Source: an uncultured Lachnospiraceae bacterium
GTDB taxonomy: Bacteria; Bacillota; Clostridia; Lachnospirales; Lachnospiraceae
DNA: 53,186 nt
Direction: 5' to 3'
Assembly: GCA_947631625.1 (NCBI GenBank)
Contig: CANRMA010000018.1
Location: forward strand, 1 to 53,186
The position numbers were made by a program, and so were the translations under genes. The notes beneath the pieces were generated by a model. The model saw nothing but the letters and a program-made list of their open reading frames with translations. It had not been told where the DNA came from and did not search any database. Of this stretch, positions 18,585-27,699 are shown one piece after another. Each line of letters starts with the position of its first letter. Position 1 is the first letter of the stretch.

Positions 18585-20003
18585 TTAAAACAATCCTGAA
18601 GCAATACCGCTTATATAATTAATCAGCGGGTTGGGGAAAAGCCCGAAATATACTATAAAAAATGTAATTATTATCAATACGGCGTTCATCATTCCGATGC
18701 GTTCTTTTTTATGCTGCACTATAACGCCCTCTCCGGGCAGGAAACCTTTGATTGCGATCGGCAGCAGATAACCCGCCGTCAAAAATGCGCTTACAAGCAA
18801 CACCGCAGGGCCCAAATATCTGAATATCCCGCTCTGCGAAGCAAGGGCTCCCTGCGCAAGATACCATTTACTCACAAAACCGCTCATCGGAGGAATGCCT
18901 ATGAGCGCAAGCGACGCAAAGGTATAGCACCATAACGTAAGCCCCATATGCTTTCCTATTCCTGCATATTCGTCCACTCCGGTCTTGCCTGTGTGGAAAA
19001 TAAAACTGCCCGCGCTTAAGAAAAGCACGCATTTTATGCAGGCATGAAAGATAACATGCAAAACCGCCCCGGTAAAGGCCTCCGGCGTAAATACCGCCAG
19101 TCCGAACAATATATAAGATACCTGCGAAACCGTCGAATAGGCCAGGCGCTTCTTAAACACCTTTTCCCGATACGCCAGCATCGAACCCATAAACACCGTG
19201 GCAAGCGTAAGTATCAGCCATATCGTCTGAACGAAGCTGCCTTTTATAAAATCCACGCCGACCACATAATAGACGGTCCTTATTATAGCAAGCACACCGC
19301 CCTTTACTATGATCGCCGACAGCACTGCCGAAGCGGGAGCCGGAGCCACGGGATGAGCCGCAGTCAGCCACGAATGAAGCGGAAGCATGCCCGCCTTAGC
19401 GCCGAAACCAATAAGCATGAGCAAAACCGCTATAAGCAATATCGTTTCGTTTCCCGAACCTGACACAAGTGTCATATTTAATGTGCCGCCCGCCTTAAAT
19501 TCAAGCGTATCACAATATTTATATAAAAAGTAAATGCCAAACAGCGCGCAGTAAGCTCCGCACATCGAATAAAAAAGATATTTAAGCGCCGCCATTATCG
19601 CCTCTTTTGAACCGTTATGCAGCACCAGGGGCATGGACGTAAGAGTCATAAGCTCATAAAAGAAATACAGCGTAACCAGATTTCCCGCAAGTTCCAACGC
19701 AATAAGCACGACGTACACTATAATATAAAAAGCAAAAAATCTCTTTTCCTTTCCCTCATGTTTCATGTACACAAACGCATACGCCCCCGCAAGCACCCAG
19801 ATAACGCTCGTAAACGTAACAAATATCCTGGAAAGGCCGTCCACGTTAAAATATATCGGTATGTTATCCATAAGATAAAATAATGTAAAACTTCCCCCTC
19901 CAAACCATGCCAGATACAGCGCCGGCACAGCTATGATAAGCAATATCGCCATAACCGTAAAATGAACTTTTTTTAACGAAATATTGTTATCCATATCCAT
20001 CAT
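18585..20003 (-). CDS. Antiporter-type proton-translocating subunit (second D-like subunit)
   Basis: A 472-aa MrpD/NuoM-like protein with about 14 hydrophobic segments. The conserved glutamate is in LVTLYFFYELMTLTSMPLV and the lysine in FGAKAGMLPLHSWLTAAHPV, followed by a second membrane lysine in SAIIVKGG. Three ATG codons occur in the first four codons, so the exact start is uncertain. It follows the first D-like subunit by 20 nt. Confidence 0.87.
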   Translation of the reverse strand: MMDMDNNISLKKVHFTVMAILLIIAVPALYLAWFGGGSFTLFYLMDNIPIYFNVDGLSRIFVTFTSVIWVLAGAYAFVYMKHEGKEKRFFAFYIIVYVVLIALELAGNLVTLYFFYELMTLTSMPLVLHNGSKEAIMAALKYLFYSMCGAYCALFGIYFLYKYCDTLEFKAGGTLNMTLVSGSGNETILLIAVLLMLIGFGAKAGMLPLHSWLTAAHPVAPAPASAVLSAIIVKGGVLAIIRTVYYVVGVDFIKGSFVQTIWLILTLATVFMGSMLAYREKVFKKRLAYSTVSQVSYILFGLAVFTPEAFTGAVLHVIFHACIKCVLFLSAGSFIFHTGKTGVDEYAGIGKHMGLTLWCYTFASLALIGIPPMSGFVSKWYLAQGALASQSGIFRYLGPAVLLVSAFLTAGYLLPIAIKGFLPGEGVIVQHKKERIGMMNAVLIIITFFIVYFGLFPNPLINYISGIASGLF

Positions 20004-20023
20004 ACCTTTCCAATATTCACCCG

Positions 20024-21532
20024 CTACGCAAACATCTCAAGCCCGCGCTCGATCAAAACGACCACAGGTTCCGAAAACAATCCGAGGAAAAAGTTAAGCG
20101 CTATGAGACATATCATTGCAAAGCTCTTTGCCTTCTGTTCGCTCATATAAACATCCTGAAAGCCTTTATTTATCACGACCTCGGTTTTTTCCGGGGTATA
20201 AATGCGCACGACGGTCTTTAAAAAATATACCGCGTTCAAAATGGTGCTGATTGCAAGGGCAACCAGTGTTATCAATATTTTATGCCTGTTTTCTACCGCG
20301 GCCTGCGCGAACAGAAGTTTGGATATAAATCCTGAAAACATAGGTATGCCGACCATAGACAGCGAACCTACGGTAAATGCGACTCCCGCAAGTTTGTTAC
20401 GATAACCCGATCCGGTAAGGTCAAAGAAATCCCTGCTTTTACCGGAAGCATCGGTGATTCCTGAAGACGCCACGAATAAGAGCGACTTGGTCGCCGCATG
20501 CGAAAGTATATGATAAATGCTGGCGATGATCCCCGCCGTATTTCCAAGTCCGAAGCCTACGTAGATATAACCTATCTGCGCCACAGAAGAATATGCTATC
20601 ATTCGCTGAATATCACTTTCCCTTATGGCGTTTATCGAACCCATTATCATGCCCGCGATACCGAATACAAACAATACGTTTATGACCTTGCTCTCTTTTA
20701 TGATCTCAAAACCGATCACGCGGTAAAAAATTTTTATCAGAAGGAAAATATAGCCCTTCGATACCAGCGAAGATAATATCGCCGCCGAAGAAAGCGTCGA
20801 ATATCCGTAAGCGTCCGGCAGCCATGTATGAAAAGGATAAAGCGCGCTTTTTATCGCAAGTCCTACCGACATAAGGCAGATAGCGGTAAGCAGTGGAATA
20901 TGATACTCTCCCGAAGCCTGAAGGATCGCTGCCTGAGCCTTTATATTACTCATAAGAAGATGTCCCGTAAGACTGTACAGGAAACATATTCCCAACAGGA
21001 AAAGTCCCGAACCCAATAGACTCATGATCATATAGCGCATGGCCGCTTCTATCGTCCGTCCGGTCTGCTTTATCATTATAAGGCCGCAGGCCGATATCGT
21101 ATTGATCTCCACAAATACATACGCGGTAAAAAGGTCGTTGGTATATATCAGCGCAAGCAGCGAGCAAAGCAGCAGATTAACCATAATGTAATACAGATTA
21201 TGTTTTGTTTCCTCTATCTCTGAATCTCTTTCCAGCACGCCGCTTATAACGCACAACAGCATAACCACGCAAAAAAACAGCGCCATTGCGGCCTCCAATA
21301 TCCCGACCCTTATCTCATTTCCCCAGGGCGCCGGAAAATGGCCCATTGTGTATACATACTCCTGTCCCGTTCCGAGCACGTAAAAAAGTACAAATCCGGA
21401 CATTATGCCGATAATTATTATCACGGCCAGATTTAAAAATTTAGCCTTCTTTTTATCAAGCACAGACGAAACCGGCCCGGCAAAAAGCGAAAGCAGGATG
21501 GATATTAATGGAAAATTTCGCACGAACTCCAT
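20024..21532 (-). CDS. mnhD: Mrp-type antiporter subunit D
   Basis: A 502-aa member of the proton-conducting NuoL/M/N superfamily and the best candidate for the canonical MrpD, because it directly follows MrpC. Its start overlaps the mnhC stop by one base (TAATG), which implies coupled translation. The membrane glutamate is in FTAYVFVEINTISACGLIM and the lysine in LAIKSALYPFHTWLPDAYG. MrpD couples to MrpA in the standard complex; here its partners are three more D-like proteins. Confidence 0.92.
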   Translation of the reverse strand: MEFVRNFPLISILLSLFAGPVSSVLDKKKAKFLNLAVIIIIGIMSGFVLFYVLGTGQEYVYTMGHFPAPWGNEIRVGILEAAMALFFCVVMLLCVISGVLERDSEIEETKHNLYYIMVNLLLCSLLALIYTNDLFTAYVFVEINTISACGLIMIKQTGRTIEAAMRYMIMSLLGSGLFLLGICFLYSLTGHLLMSNIKAQAAILQASGEYHIPLLTAICLMSVGLAIKSALYPFHTWLPDAYGYSTLSSAAILSSLVSKGYIFLLIKIFYRVIGFEIIKESKVINVLFVFGIAGMIMGSINAIRESDIQRMIAYSSVAQIGYIYVGFGLGNTAGIIASIYHILSHAATKSLLFVASSGITDASGKSRDFFDLTGSGYRNKLAGVAFTVGSLSMVGIPMFSGFISKLLFAQAAVENRHKILITLVALAISTILNAVYFLKTVVRIYTPEKTEVVINKGFQDVYMSEQKAKSFAMICLIALNFFLGLFSEPVVVLIERGLEMFA

Positions 21533-21909
21533 TATAAGCCCTCCTTCTTAAGCATAGTGGATATCTCGTCCAGATCCAGAGTATGGTATCTGTTATAAAG
21601 ACGTATGGTGAGGGAAAGCATAAGCGCGGTAACGGATACTGAAACGACTATACCGGTCAACACAAGTCCGCTGGGAATAGGATTTATATACGCCTCCATA
21701 CTCTGTACGCCGTTTACGACTATCGGAGCCTTGCGGCCCGCAATATACCCTTTTAACGCAAGAAAAAGATACATCGAAGTGTCCATTATGTTCATTCCTA
21801 CTATTTTTTTGATAAGATTTTTCTGCATCAGCAGATTGGAAAAACCAATGCCAAACAAAATCATGGCTACCGCTTCTTCATAGTTTACCAAAATATTTCC
21901 AAAATTCAT
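21532..21909 (-). CDS. mnhC: Mrp-type antiporter subunit C
   Basis: A 125-aa NuoK-like protein with three hydrophobic segments. It contains FGIGFSNLLMQKNLIKKIVG and the conserved DPIPSGLVLTG-like stretch, here NPIPSGLVLTGIVVSVSVTA. It lies between the MbhE-MnhB fusion and subunit D, as in Mrp and Mbh operons. Confidence 0.93.
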   Translation of the reverse strand: MNFGNILVNYEEAVAMILFGIGFSNLLMQKNLIKKIVGMNIMDTSMYLFLALKGYIAGRKAPIVVNGVQSMEAYINPIPSGLVLTGIVVSVSVTALMLSLTIRLYNRYHTLDLDEISTMLKKEGL

Positions 21910-21938
21910 AATGATCCCCCATTCTTACTCAGCCCGTA

Positions 21939-22913
21939 TCAATAGCCGCCTTTTCTGAACATTACATAAAATGTGTACATGGTTCCCGCGACCACGATAC
22001 CTACACATATATTCAGTATAAGAATAAGACCGCTGCTTAAGATCGCTCCCGGCGTTCCTAGCGGTATAACGCTTTCAATATGATTGGCTCCGGTATAAAA
22101 AGAATAACTCTTTGCCAGACAATAACAGCCAAGCGCGCACACGCTCATGATCTTATAAGTCTTTTCCTTAAAGAAACGCTCGGTTTTCTTAAAGCCGAAC
22201 GCATTAAGATATAAGATCAGGCCCGCTCCTATGATGGCTCCGCCGGAAAAGCCGCCTCCCGGCCCTAAGTGTCCGCCCAGTATCACATAAATTCCGAATA
22301 TTATGATCGGAGGAACAAGCACTCTGGCCGCCGTCTGCAAGATCAAATCATTCTTCGGCTCATAGATCCTGTCGTTTACTTCTATATCTATATCGTTGCC
22401 CCATTCGTCCTTTTTCCTGTCCCTGCGCAGCAGAATAAGCACCGTACAGGTCGCTATAAAAAGTACATGCGACTCGCCAAGCGTATCAAATGCCCTGTAA
22501 TCCAGGATCATACCGGTCACTATATTGACCGCTCCGGTCTCTTGAAGCCCGCTCTCTATATAACGCTCAGAGACTTCGTTATTTACAGGATTTTCCGGAT
22601 GTCCGTAAGACGGCAGATAAGACACCGCTATCAACAGCATGGTCACCAGAAACAGACAGAAAGCCACACAGAACACACTGTAAAATTTCTTGAAAATATT
22701 GATCTCTATATTATTGGCAATATCATATACCCGCTCTTTACGCTGCTTTTTCTCTTTTTCCCGCTTAATAAGCGTTTCCTCATCTTCGCAAAAGTCAGGC
22801 TGCGGCTTCATCTCCACCGTACCGACAAACGCATCCTTCGTACCGTCAAGCCAGCTTTTTAATTTATAAGACAGGGTCTTTTCGTACTCACTGTCAGGAA
22901 TTTTCCTGCTCAT
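21939..22913 (-). CDS. mnhB: Fusion of MbhE-type domain and Mrp subunit B
   Basis: A 324-aa protein. After a charged cytoplasmic N-terminus (about 1-70), the first membrane part (about 80-170) matches the MbhE/MrpA C-terminal module, with LPSYGHPENP, then DYRAFDTLGE. The second part (about 195-320) is the MnhB domain, with ARVLVPPIIIFGIYVILGGH and GPGGGFSGGAI. In standard Mrp operons the first module is the tail of MrpA and the second a separate MrpB. The ATG at 22913 has a GGAG-rich SD; an earlier ATG at 22940 lacks one. It overlaps the DUF4040 gene by 20 nt. Confidence 0.9.
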   Translation of the reverse strand: MSRKIPDSEYEKTLSYKLKSWLDGTKDAFVGTVEMKPQPDFCEDEETLIKREKEKKQRKERVYDIANNIEINIFKKFYSVFCVAFCLFLVTMLLIAVSYLPSYGHPENPVNNEVSERYIESGLQETGAVNIVTGMILDYRAFDTLGESHVLFIATCTVLILLRRDRKKDEWGNDIDIEVNDRIYEPKNDLILQTAARVLVPPIIIFGIYVILGGHLGPGGGFSGGAIIGAGLILYLNAFGFKKTERFFKEKTYKIMSVCALGCYCLAKSYSFYTGANHIESVIPLGTPGAILSSGLILILNICVGIVVAGTMYTFYVMFRKGGY

Positions 22914-23178
22914 TGGCCTTCTCCCCCTCCTTGTTATCACTCTTAACCATAGCGCGTATCTTTTTTAACGTTACAAAAAACAAAACGCTGGTGACGCCCG
23001 CTCCGACAGCCGCTTCCGTGATAGCCAGATCCGGAGACTCAAGCGTTATCCATATGATAGACATGATCAGACTGTATGACATAAATATCAATATGGTATT
23101 CAAAAGATTCTTGGACAGGCTCGCCGCCACCGCGCAAATTATCAGAAATCCAAGCAATAGATTTATAAATATCTGCAT
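22894..23178 (-). CDS. DUF4040 / MbhD-like antiporter subunit
   Basis: A 94-aa protein with three hydrophobic segments. It contains the motif SPDLAITEAAVGAGVTSVLFFVTL typical of the DUF4040 module, which is the inner part of the MrpA C-terminus or a free MbhD subunit in archaeal Mbh complexes. It sits between mnhG and the MbhE-MnhB fusion, matching Mbh gene order. A 104-nt non-coding gap separates it from mnhG. Confidence 0.88.
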   Translation of the reverse strand: MQIFINLLLGFLIICAVAASLSKNLLNTILIFMSYSLIMSIIWITLESPDLAITEAAVGAGVTSVLFFVTLKKIRAMVKSDNKEGEKANEQENS

Positions 23179-23282
23179 AAACAGGTCACGTCCTTTCGTT
23201 TATTTTTAGTCGTTATTTTGTTTAAATATGTTTGCTATTCCATTTGTTCTTATTCGTTATTTAATGTGATTTTATTTACTAT

Positions 23283-23648
23283 TCAGTTACCTTTATTTTC
23301 TTTTTCATTTTTTATATCATCCAACGCCTTGATCTCATAATGCTTCTCCCGCTCCTCGTCTGTCGCCACCTCAAGCCTTGCTATAAGATGCGACGACGTA
23401 GGAGATGAAAACCACAAAAACACTATGACGCACAAAAGCTTAAACGACGTAAAGTTAAGTCCGCTTATTATTATGAGTCCAAGCAAAGACAAGCCAATGC
23501 CAAGAGTATCGCCCATGGCAGCGGCATGCATCCTGTTAAGCACGTATTTGAAACGGAACACGCCAACTATCTCAATTATAAATATGATAAGTCCGCAGAT
23601 CATAAGCGCCGCTCCTACAATAAAGCGGAGCCACTCCACTATTTCCAT
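23283..23648 (-). CDS. mnhG: Mrp-type antiporter subunit G
   Basis: A 121-aa protein with three hydrophobic helices and the MnhG/PhaG signature RFKYVLNRMHAAAMGDTLGIGLSLLGL. It ends with a charged cytoplasmic tail. Subunits E, F and G form the small-subunit side of Mrp complexes. It follows mnhF after 70 nt containing several ACTTAATTTT-like repeats. Confidence 0.93.
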   Translation of the reverse strand: MEIVEWLRFIVGAALMICGLIIFIIEIVGVFRFKYVLNRMHAAAMGDTLGIGLSLLGLIIISGLNFTSFKLLCVIVFLWFSSPTSSHLIARLEVATDEEREKHYEIKALDDIKNEKENKGN

Positions 23649-23718
23649 TTTACCGCCCCTTTTTAACTTTTATTTTACCTGACTTAATTTTCTTGACTTA
23701 ATTTTCCAAACTTAATTC

Positions 23719-24054
23719 TCAGCTTAATTTTTCTTCGCCTTTATTTTCCTTCTCATTCTTCTCCCTGTAAACTCCCATATAAACTTTGGTAAGCACGATA
23801 ACCGCCAGAAAGCTTATCATTGCATAAATGATACAGATATCGACAAGATAGCCTTCATTTAACATCACCGCCAATATGGCTATGATAACCATAACTATCG
23901 TTCCCATCATGTTAGTCGCAACTATCCTGTCCGCAATTCTGGGACCTTTGATCGCATATATAAGACAGAGAATAACCATTATCGCAAGCGCAATCAAAAC
24001 CGCTATGAATAAGTACCTGTAAGCATAGTCCAAAGCCTGTATTCCTGTTTGCAT
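23719..24054 (-). CDS. mnhF: Mrp-type antiporter subunit F
   Basis: A 111-aa protein with three hydrophobic segments and the MrpF signature IKGPRIADRIVATNMMGT, followed by YLVDICIIYAMISFLAVIVL. It starts 16 nt after mnhE and ends with a lysine- and glutamate-rich tail like that of subunit G. Confidence 0.93.
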   Translation of the reverse strand: MQTGIQALDYAYRYLFIAVLIALAIMVILCLIYAIKGPRIADRIVATNMMGTIVMVIIAILAVMLNEGYLVDICIIYAMISFLAVIVLTKVYMGVYREKNEKENKGEEKLS

Positions 24055-24070
24055 TTTTTACGTACTCCTT

Positions 24071-24532
24071 TCACGCCTTCTCACACTTTTTTAGTATATC
24101 CGTAAATGTGGAATCATCCAGTCCGTCTGCAAAATCTTTATCCAGACAATGTACTGTATAATTGTTATCTTCAAGCAGCACCGTAATGGTCCCGGGCGTC
24201 AGCGTAATCGAATTTGCCAACATGGAACGCCCCGCCGCGGTATGAAGATCCGCCTTAAAAGTCACAAGCTGAGGCTCAGCTTCTTCTTTCTGAGTCAGAA
24301 TAAGATGTATGACCGACATATTTGCTTTGAAAATTTCGATAATAAGCGTATACGCAAATCGTACTATATTAAAAAAGTTCTTAAACAGTTTTTTTTCTTT
24401 TTCAATGCTGTAATCCGTAAATTTACAGGTAAATGCAAAAAGCGCTGCTGCTATTACTACACCGAAAATTGCTATCTCCAATGTAAAATTACCGTTAAAA
24501 ACAACCCACAAAATAAAATATAACAAATACAT
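24071..24532 (-). CDS. mnhE: Mrp-type antiporter subunit E
   Basis: A 153-aa subunit and the first gene of the ten-gene operon. Two N-terminal hydrophobic segments are followed by a cytoplasmic domain with the family motif LANSITLTPGTITVLLEDNNYTVHCLD. Its leader (24533-24781) contains the large inverted repeat, so any structure there could affect expression of the whole operon. Confidence 0.93.
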   Translation of the reverse strand: MYLLYFILWVVFNGNFTLEIAIFGVVIAAALFAFTCKFTDYSIEKEKKLFKNFFNIVRFAYTLIIEIFKANMSVIHLILTQKEEAEPQLVTFKADLHTAAGRSMLANSITLTPGTITVLLEDNNYTVHCLDKDFADGLDDSTFTDILKKCEKA

Positions 24533-24570
24533 TATAGCGCGGCCCCTTTCTATTGTAATATATTCAGGCG

Positions 24571-24765
24571 ATTGCGAAACACTCTCTTAACGTATATTGA
24601 TTGTACAGATTTAACAAACACCATTGCAGGCGCTCTGAGCGCGTCGGCACTTGGCGAGGTATTTTCGAGCTTAGTGCCGCTACTGCGCTCAACGCAGCGA
24701 AAGCGGCCTGCAAGGGTTTTGTTAAATTTGTACAATCTCAAAGACGTAAATCATAGTTTCGCAAT
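24571..24765. repeat. 195-bp imperfect inverted repeat with internal hairpins
   Basis: Outer arms 24571-24631 and 24706-24765 pair along most of their length: ATTGCGAAAC with GTTTCGCAAT, TTGTACA with TGTACAA, TTTAACAAA with its complement, and TGCAGGC with GCCTGCA. The inner 74 nt fold into further hairpins, including GGCACT with AGTGCC around a GGTATTTTC loop and GCGCTC with GAGCGC. It fits a mobile palindromic unit or a structured RNA. It lies between the GTPase-NYN gene and mnhE. Confidence 0.85.
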
Positions 24766-24781
24766 TACCTAACAATATATT

Positions 24782-27553
24782 TCAAAATTTTTTTCTGCCA
24801 AGTCTCACATCTTCAAGCTGCCTTGCAAGCTCCTCTTCCACTTCATCGAATAAGTATTGCTTTCCGGTCATAGTACGGTCTTTAAAATATTTCCTTAGTT
24901 CCTCATTGGTTGACATAATATTTTCTTTTAAATCAGCGGCGGAAAGCCTCGCGGCGCCCTGCCCCATTATTATAAGCTGTTCAAGCCCGTCGGAAGTCGC
25001 CACCGTCACATTATATTTTTTACTCATCTCATGCGTAACTTTTTCTATATATTGATCGGCAGTCTCCGCTTCTTTAGTATATACTACATGAATATTATGA
25101 TAAGTCAATACGCTGCCGGGATTCCCTTTAACTTTATATGCGTCAAAGACAAGTATCAGCGTCATTTTGCGATAACCCTGATAGTTGCTCAAAATATCCA
25201 TCAGCCTGTCTCTTGCGCCGTCTAAATTTATTTTGGCCAACTGCGCAAGTTCTTCCCATGCAAATATTATATTGTAACCGTCCACAAGCAGATATTCATC
25301 TTTTTTCTCATTATCGGGCCTGACGCTTTTATATGCGCCGTTATCGCTTCCGGCGGCCCGTATGACTTTCTGATATTTATAACCTTTCCTTCCGGAAAAA
25401 GCATCGGAGCCGCTTTCATTTTTATTACCGCCGCCATAAGTGCGGTTGAAGATCTCCGCCAGTTCTTTGTCAGCTGCGGCGTTCTGGCTGTATGTCGGGG
25501 CCGACAGGTTTTTATCGGCTTTCACACTAAGATCGGCTTCCGCATTATGACCCGCTTTTGTCTCTGTACCGCTCTCACTGCCGCGCACTTTAAAGCCGCT
25601 CTCCACATGCATGTAGTCTTCGACTTCGTACCAGGGCACCACAAAGCCTGCCCCATGCGCGCAGAAAACCGACGACGGCGGATTGTCCAAATCACTTTCG
25701 GCGTCGTATGCCGTCTTTTCAATCACTTCCTCTGCGTTATGACAGGGTTCATAGCCTTTCATATTCAAAAACAGCCTTCCGCTGCCTCCCGAATATGACA
25801 TAACCTGCGCCTGATAGCCCTGCATGGCCGCCGCCGGAGCGCTGCCCGTTATCACCGCCGCGTCACCGTCTATAAAAGGTGCGTCAAAATGCCCATGCAT
25901 AGCCAGAATATCCGACATAGCCCGCCCTATAATCGCGGACGGCAGCTCAAGTTTAAATTCATAAACAGGCTCTAGCAAAACACTCTTTGCCCTGCAAAGC
26001 CCCTGACGCAGAGCGCGGTAAGTAGCCTGCCTGAAATCCCCGCCCTCGGTATGTTTAAGATGCGCTTTTCCTGCAATAAGCGTTATTTTCATATCGGTGA
26101 TGGGCGAACCTGTCAGCACGCCGATATGCTCTTTTTCTTCAAGATGCGTAAGCACAAGCCGCTGCCAGTTTCTGTCAAGCACATCCTCGCTGCAGACTGT
26201 ATCAAAGATAAGTCCGCTGCCCGCTTCTCCCGGCTCCAACAGAAGATGCACCTCCGCATAATGGCGTAACGGCTCATAATGCCCTACGCCCTCAACCGTG
26301 TTTGAAATAGTTTCTTTATAAACTATACTGCCCGAATCAAAACTCACATCCACACCCAGACGCTCGGCTATAAGATTTGTGAGAACTTCTATCTGCACCT
26401 CGCCCATTAGCTGCGCATGAATCTCTCCAAGCTGTTCCTTCCATACTATGTGCAGCAGCGGCTCCTCTTCTTCAAGTTTACATAACTCTTTATACATCAC
26501 ATGAATATCTTTTTCCGGCGGAAAATTTATCCTGTAAGTAAGCACCGGAGCAAGCACAGGCGCAGATGCGTCCGACTCAATTCCCAGCCCTTCTCCCGAA
26601 AAAGTCCTGCTAAGTCCCGTAACGGCGCATATTGTTCCGGCCGGAACTTCCTTTTCATTCACATACTTAACTCCGGAATAAAGCCTGATCTGATCGACCT
26701 TTTCCTCCCATTTGCCGCCACGTCCGCTTATGAGCTGTTTGACTGTGAGCTTTCCGCCCGTGACCTTCATATAAGTAAGCCTGTTCCCGGCCTCGTCCCT
26801 GCCTATCTTATATACTCTGGCGCCAAATTCATCAGGATAGACAGGATTTATGGTATATTTATAAATACCGTCAAGAAGCGAATCCACACCTTCCATTTTT
26901 AACGCCGAGCCGAAAAAACAGGGAAAAATTGCACGCGATTTAATCATGCCCGCTATATCTTCGTTTTCAATGCTGCCGCTTTCAAGATACTTCTCCATAA
27001 GTTTCTCGTCACAGACCGCAATATCTTCAAGCAGAGTCTCATCAGGTTCTGCGACGTTTTTCTTAGGGGTAAAATCTATGCACCGCCCGCTCAGATTTTC
27101 TTTTAACTGCGCAAGCAGCTTCTCACTGTCCGTATCCAGCTGATCCATTTTATTTATAAATAAAAAAACGGGAATATCATAACGCTCAAGCAGCTTCCAC
27201 AGCGTCAGCACATGCCCCTGCGCGCCGTCTGAAGCGCTTATCACAAGCACCGCATAATCCGGCGCCTGCAGCGTTCTCTCCATTTCAGCCGAAAAATCCA
27301 CATGCCCCGGAGTATCAAGCAGCGTCACATCCATATCCTTCCACGAAAATCTCGCCTGCTTGGAAAAAATCGTAATGCCCCTGCTTCTCTCCTGCGCGTC
27401 CGTATCCAGAAAAGTATCTTTATGGTCTACGCGGCCGGCCTTTCTGATACTGCCGCTTATAAAAAGCATACTCTCCGCCAGCGTTGTCTTGCCTGCGTCA
27501 ACGTGCGCCAGAATGCCGATACAGATATGTTTTTCACGTATCTTTGCTTCCAT
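24782..27553 (-). CDS. EF-G/TetM-like ribosomal GTPase fused to a YacP (Rae1)-type NYN nuclease domain
   Basis: A 923-aa two-part protein. The first about 650 residues follow the EF-G-like ribosomal-protection family: G1 AHVDAGKT (16-23), G3 DTPGH (80-84), G4 NKMD (134-137), then domains II-V ending with a MKGYEPCH-type motif as in TetM. A low-complexity linker (about 660-750) leads to a C-terminal NYN/PIN-like domain (from about 754), with LVDGYN, LVFDAY, AETADQYIE and ATSDGLEQ supplying acidic residues near 758, 804, 833 and 855. That domain resembles YacP/Rae1, a ribosome-associated endonuclease. Antibiotic resistance cannot be inferred. The ATG has GGAG about 10 nt upstream. Confidence 0.9.
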   Translation of the reverse strand: MEAKIREKHICIGILAHVDAGKTTLAESMLFISGSIRKAGRVDHKDTFLDTDAQERSRGITIFSKQARFSWKDMDVTLLDTPGHVDFSAEMERTLQAPDYAVLVISASDGAQGHVLTLWKLLERYDIPVFLFINKMDQLDTDSEKLLAQLKENLSGRCIDFTPKKNVAEPDETLLEDIAVCDEKLMEKYLESGSIENEDIAGMIKSRAIFPCFFGSALKMEGVDSLLDGIYKYTINPVYPDEFGARVYKIGRDEAGNRLTYMKVTGGKLTVKQLISGRGGKWEEKVDQIRLYSGVKYVNEKEVPAGTICAVTGLSRTFSGEGLGIESDASAPVLAPVLTYRINFPPEKDIHVMYKELCKLEEEEPLLHIVWKEQLGEIHAQLMGEVQIEVLTNLIAERLGVDVSFDSGSIVYKETISNTVEGVGHYEPLRHYAEVHLLLEPGEAGSGLIFDTVCSEDVLDRNWQRLVLTHLEEKEHIGVLTGSPITDMKITLIAGKAHLKHTEGGDFRQATYRALRQGLCRAKSVLLEPVYEFKLELPSAIIGRAMSDILAMHGHFDAPFIDGDAAVITGSAPAAAMQGYQAQVMSYSGGSGRLFLNMKGYEPCHNAEEVIEKTAYDAESDLDNPPSSVFCAHGAGFVVPWYEVEDYMHVESGFKVRGSESGTETKAGHNAEADLSVKADKNLSAPTYSQNAAADKELAEIFNRTYGGGNKNESGSDAFSGRKGYKYQKVIRAAGSDNGAYKSVRPDNEKKDEYLLVDGYNIIFAWEELAQLAKINLDGARDRLMDILSNYQGYRKMTLILVFDAYKVKGNPGSVLTYHNIHVVYTKEAETADQYIEKVTHEMSKKYNVTVATSDGLEQLIIMGQGAARLSAADLKENIMSTNEELRKYFKDRTMTGKQYLFDEVEEELARQLEDVRLGRKKF

Positions 27554-27699
27554 AGTGATATCTCTCCGAATCCGCGGACAGCGGCTCTTTTACATTAAAA
27601 CATTTTTTTCCAAAGACATTTTATTCCTTTGGATTATGGTTTGTCAAATTTATTTTTGGAGAAAATCTTTGTGGAGAAAAACATTCCAAGAATCGTGTC

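Noticed and set aside
14881..24532. Energy-converting hydrogenase or complex I operon
   Set aside because: No NuoB/C/D/H-like or nickel-iron hydrogenase subunit is present; subunits E, F, G, B and C place it with Mrp/Mbh antiporter modules.
24782..27553. Tetracycline resistance gene
   Set aside because: It belongs to the broad ribosomal-protection-like GTPase group but carries a nuclease fusion and lies in a backbone context; resistance cannot be claimed from family resemblance.
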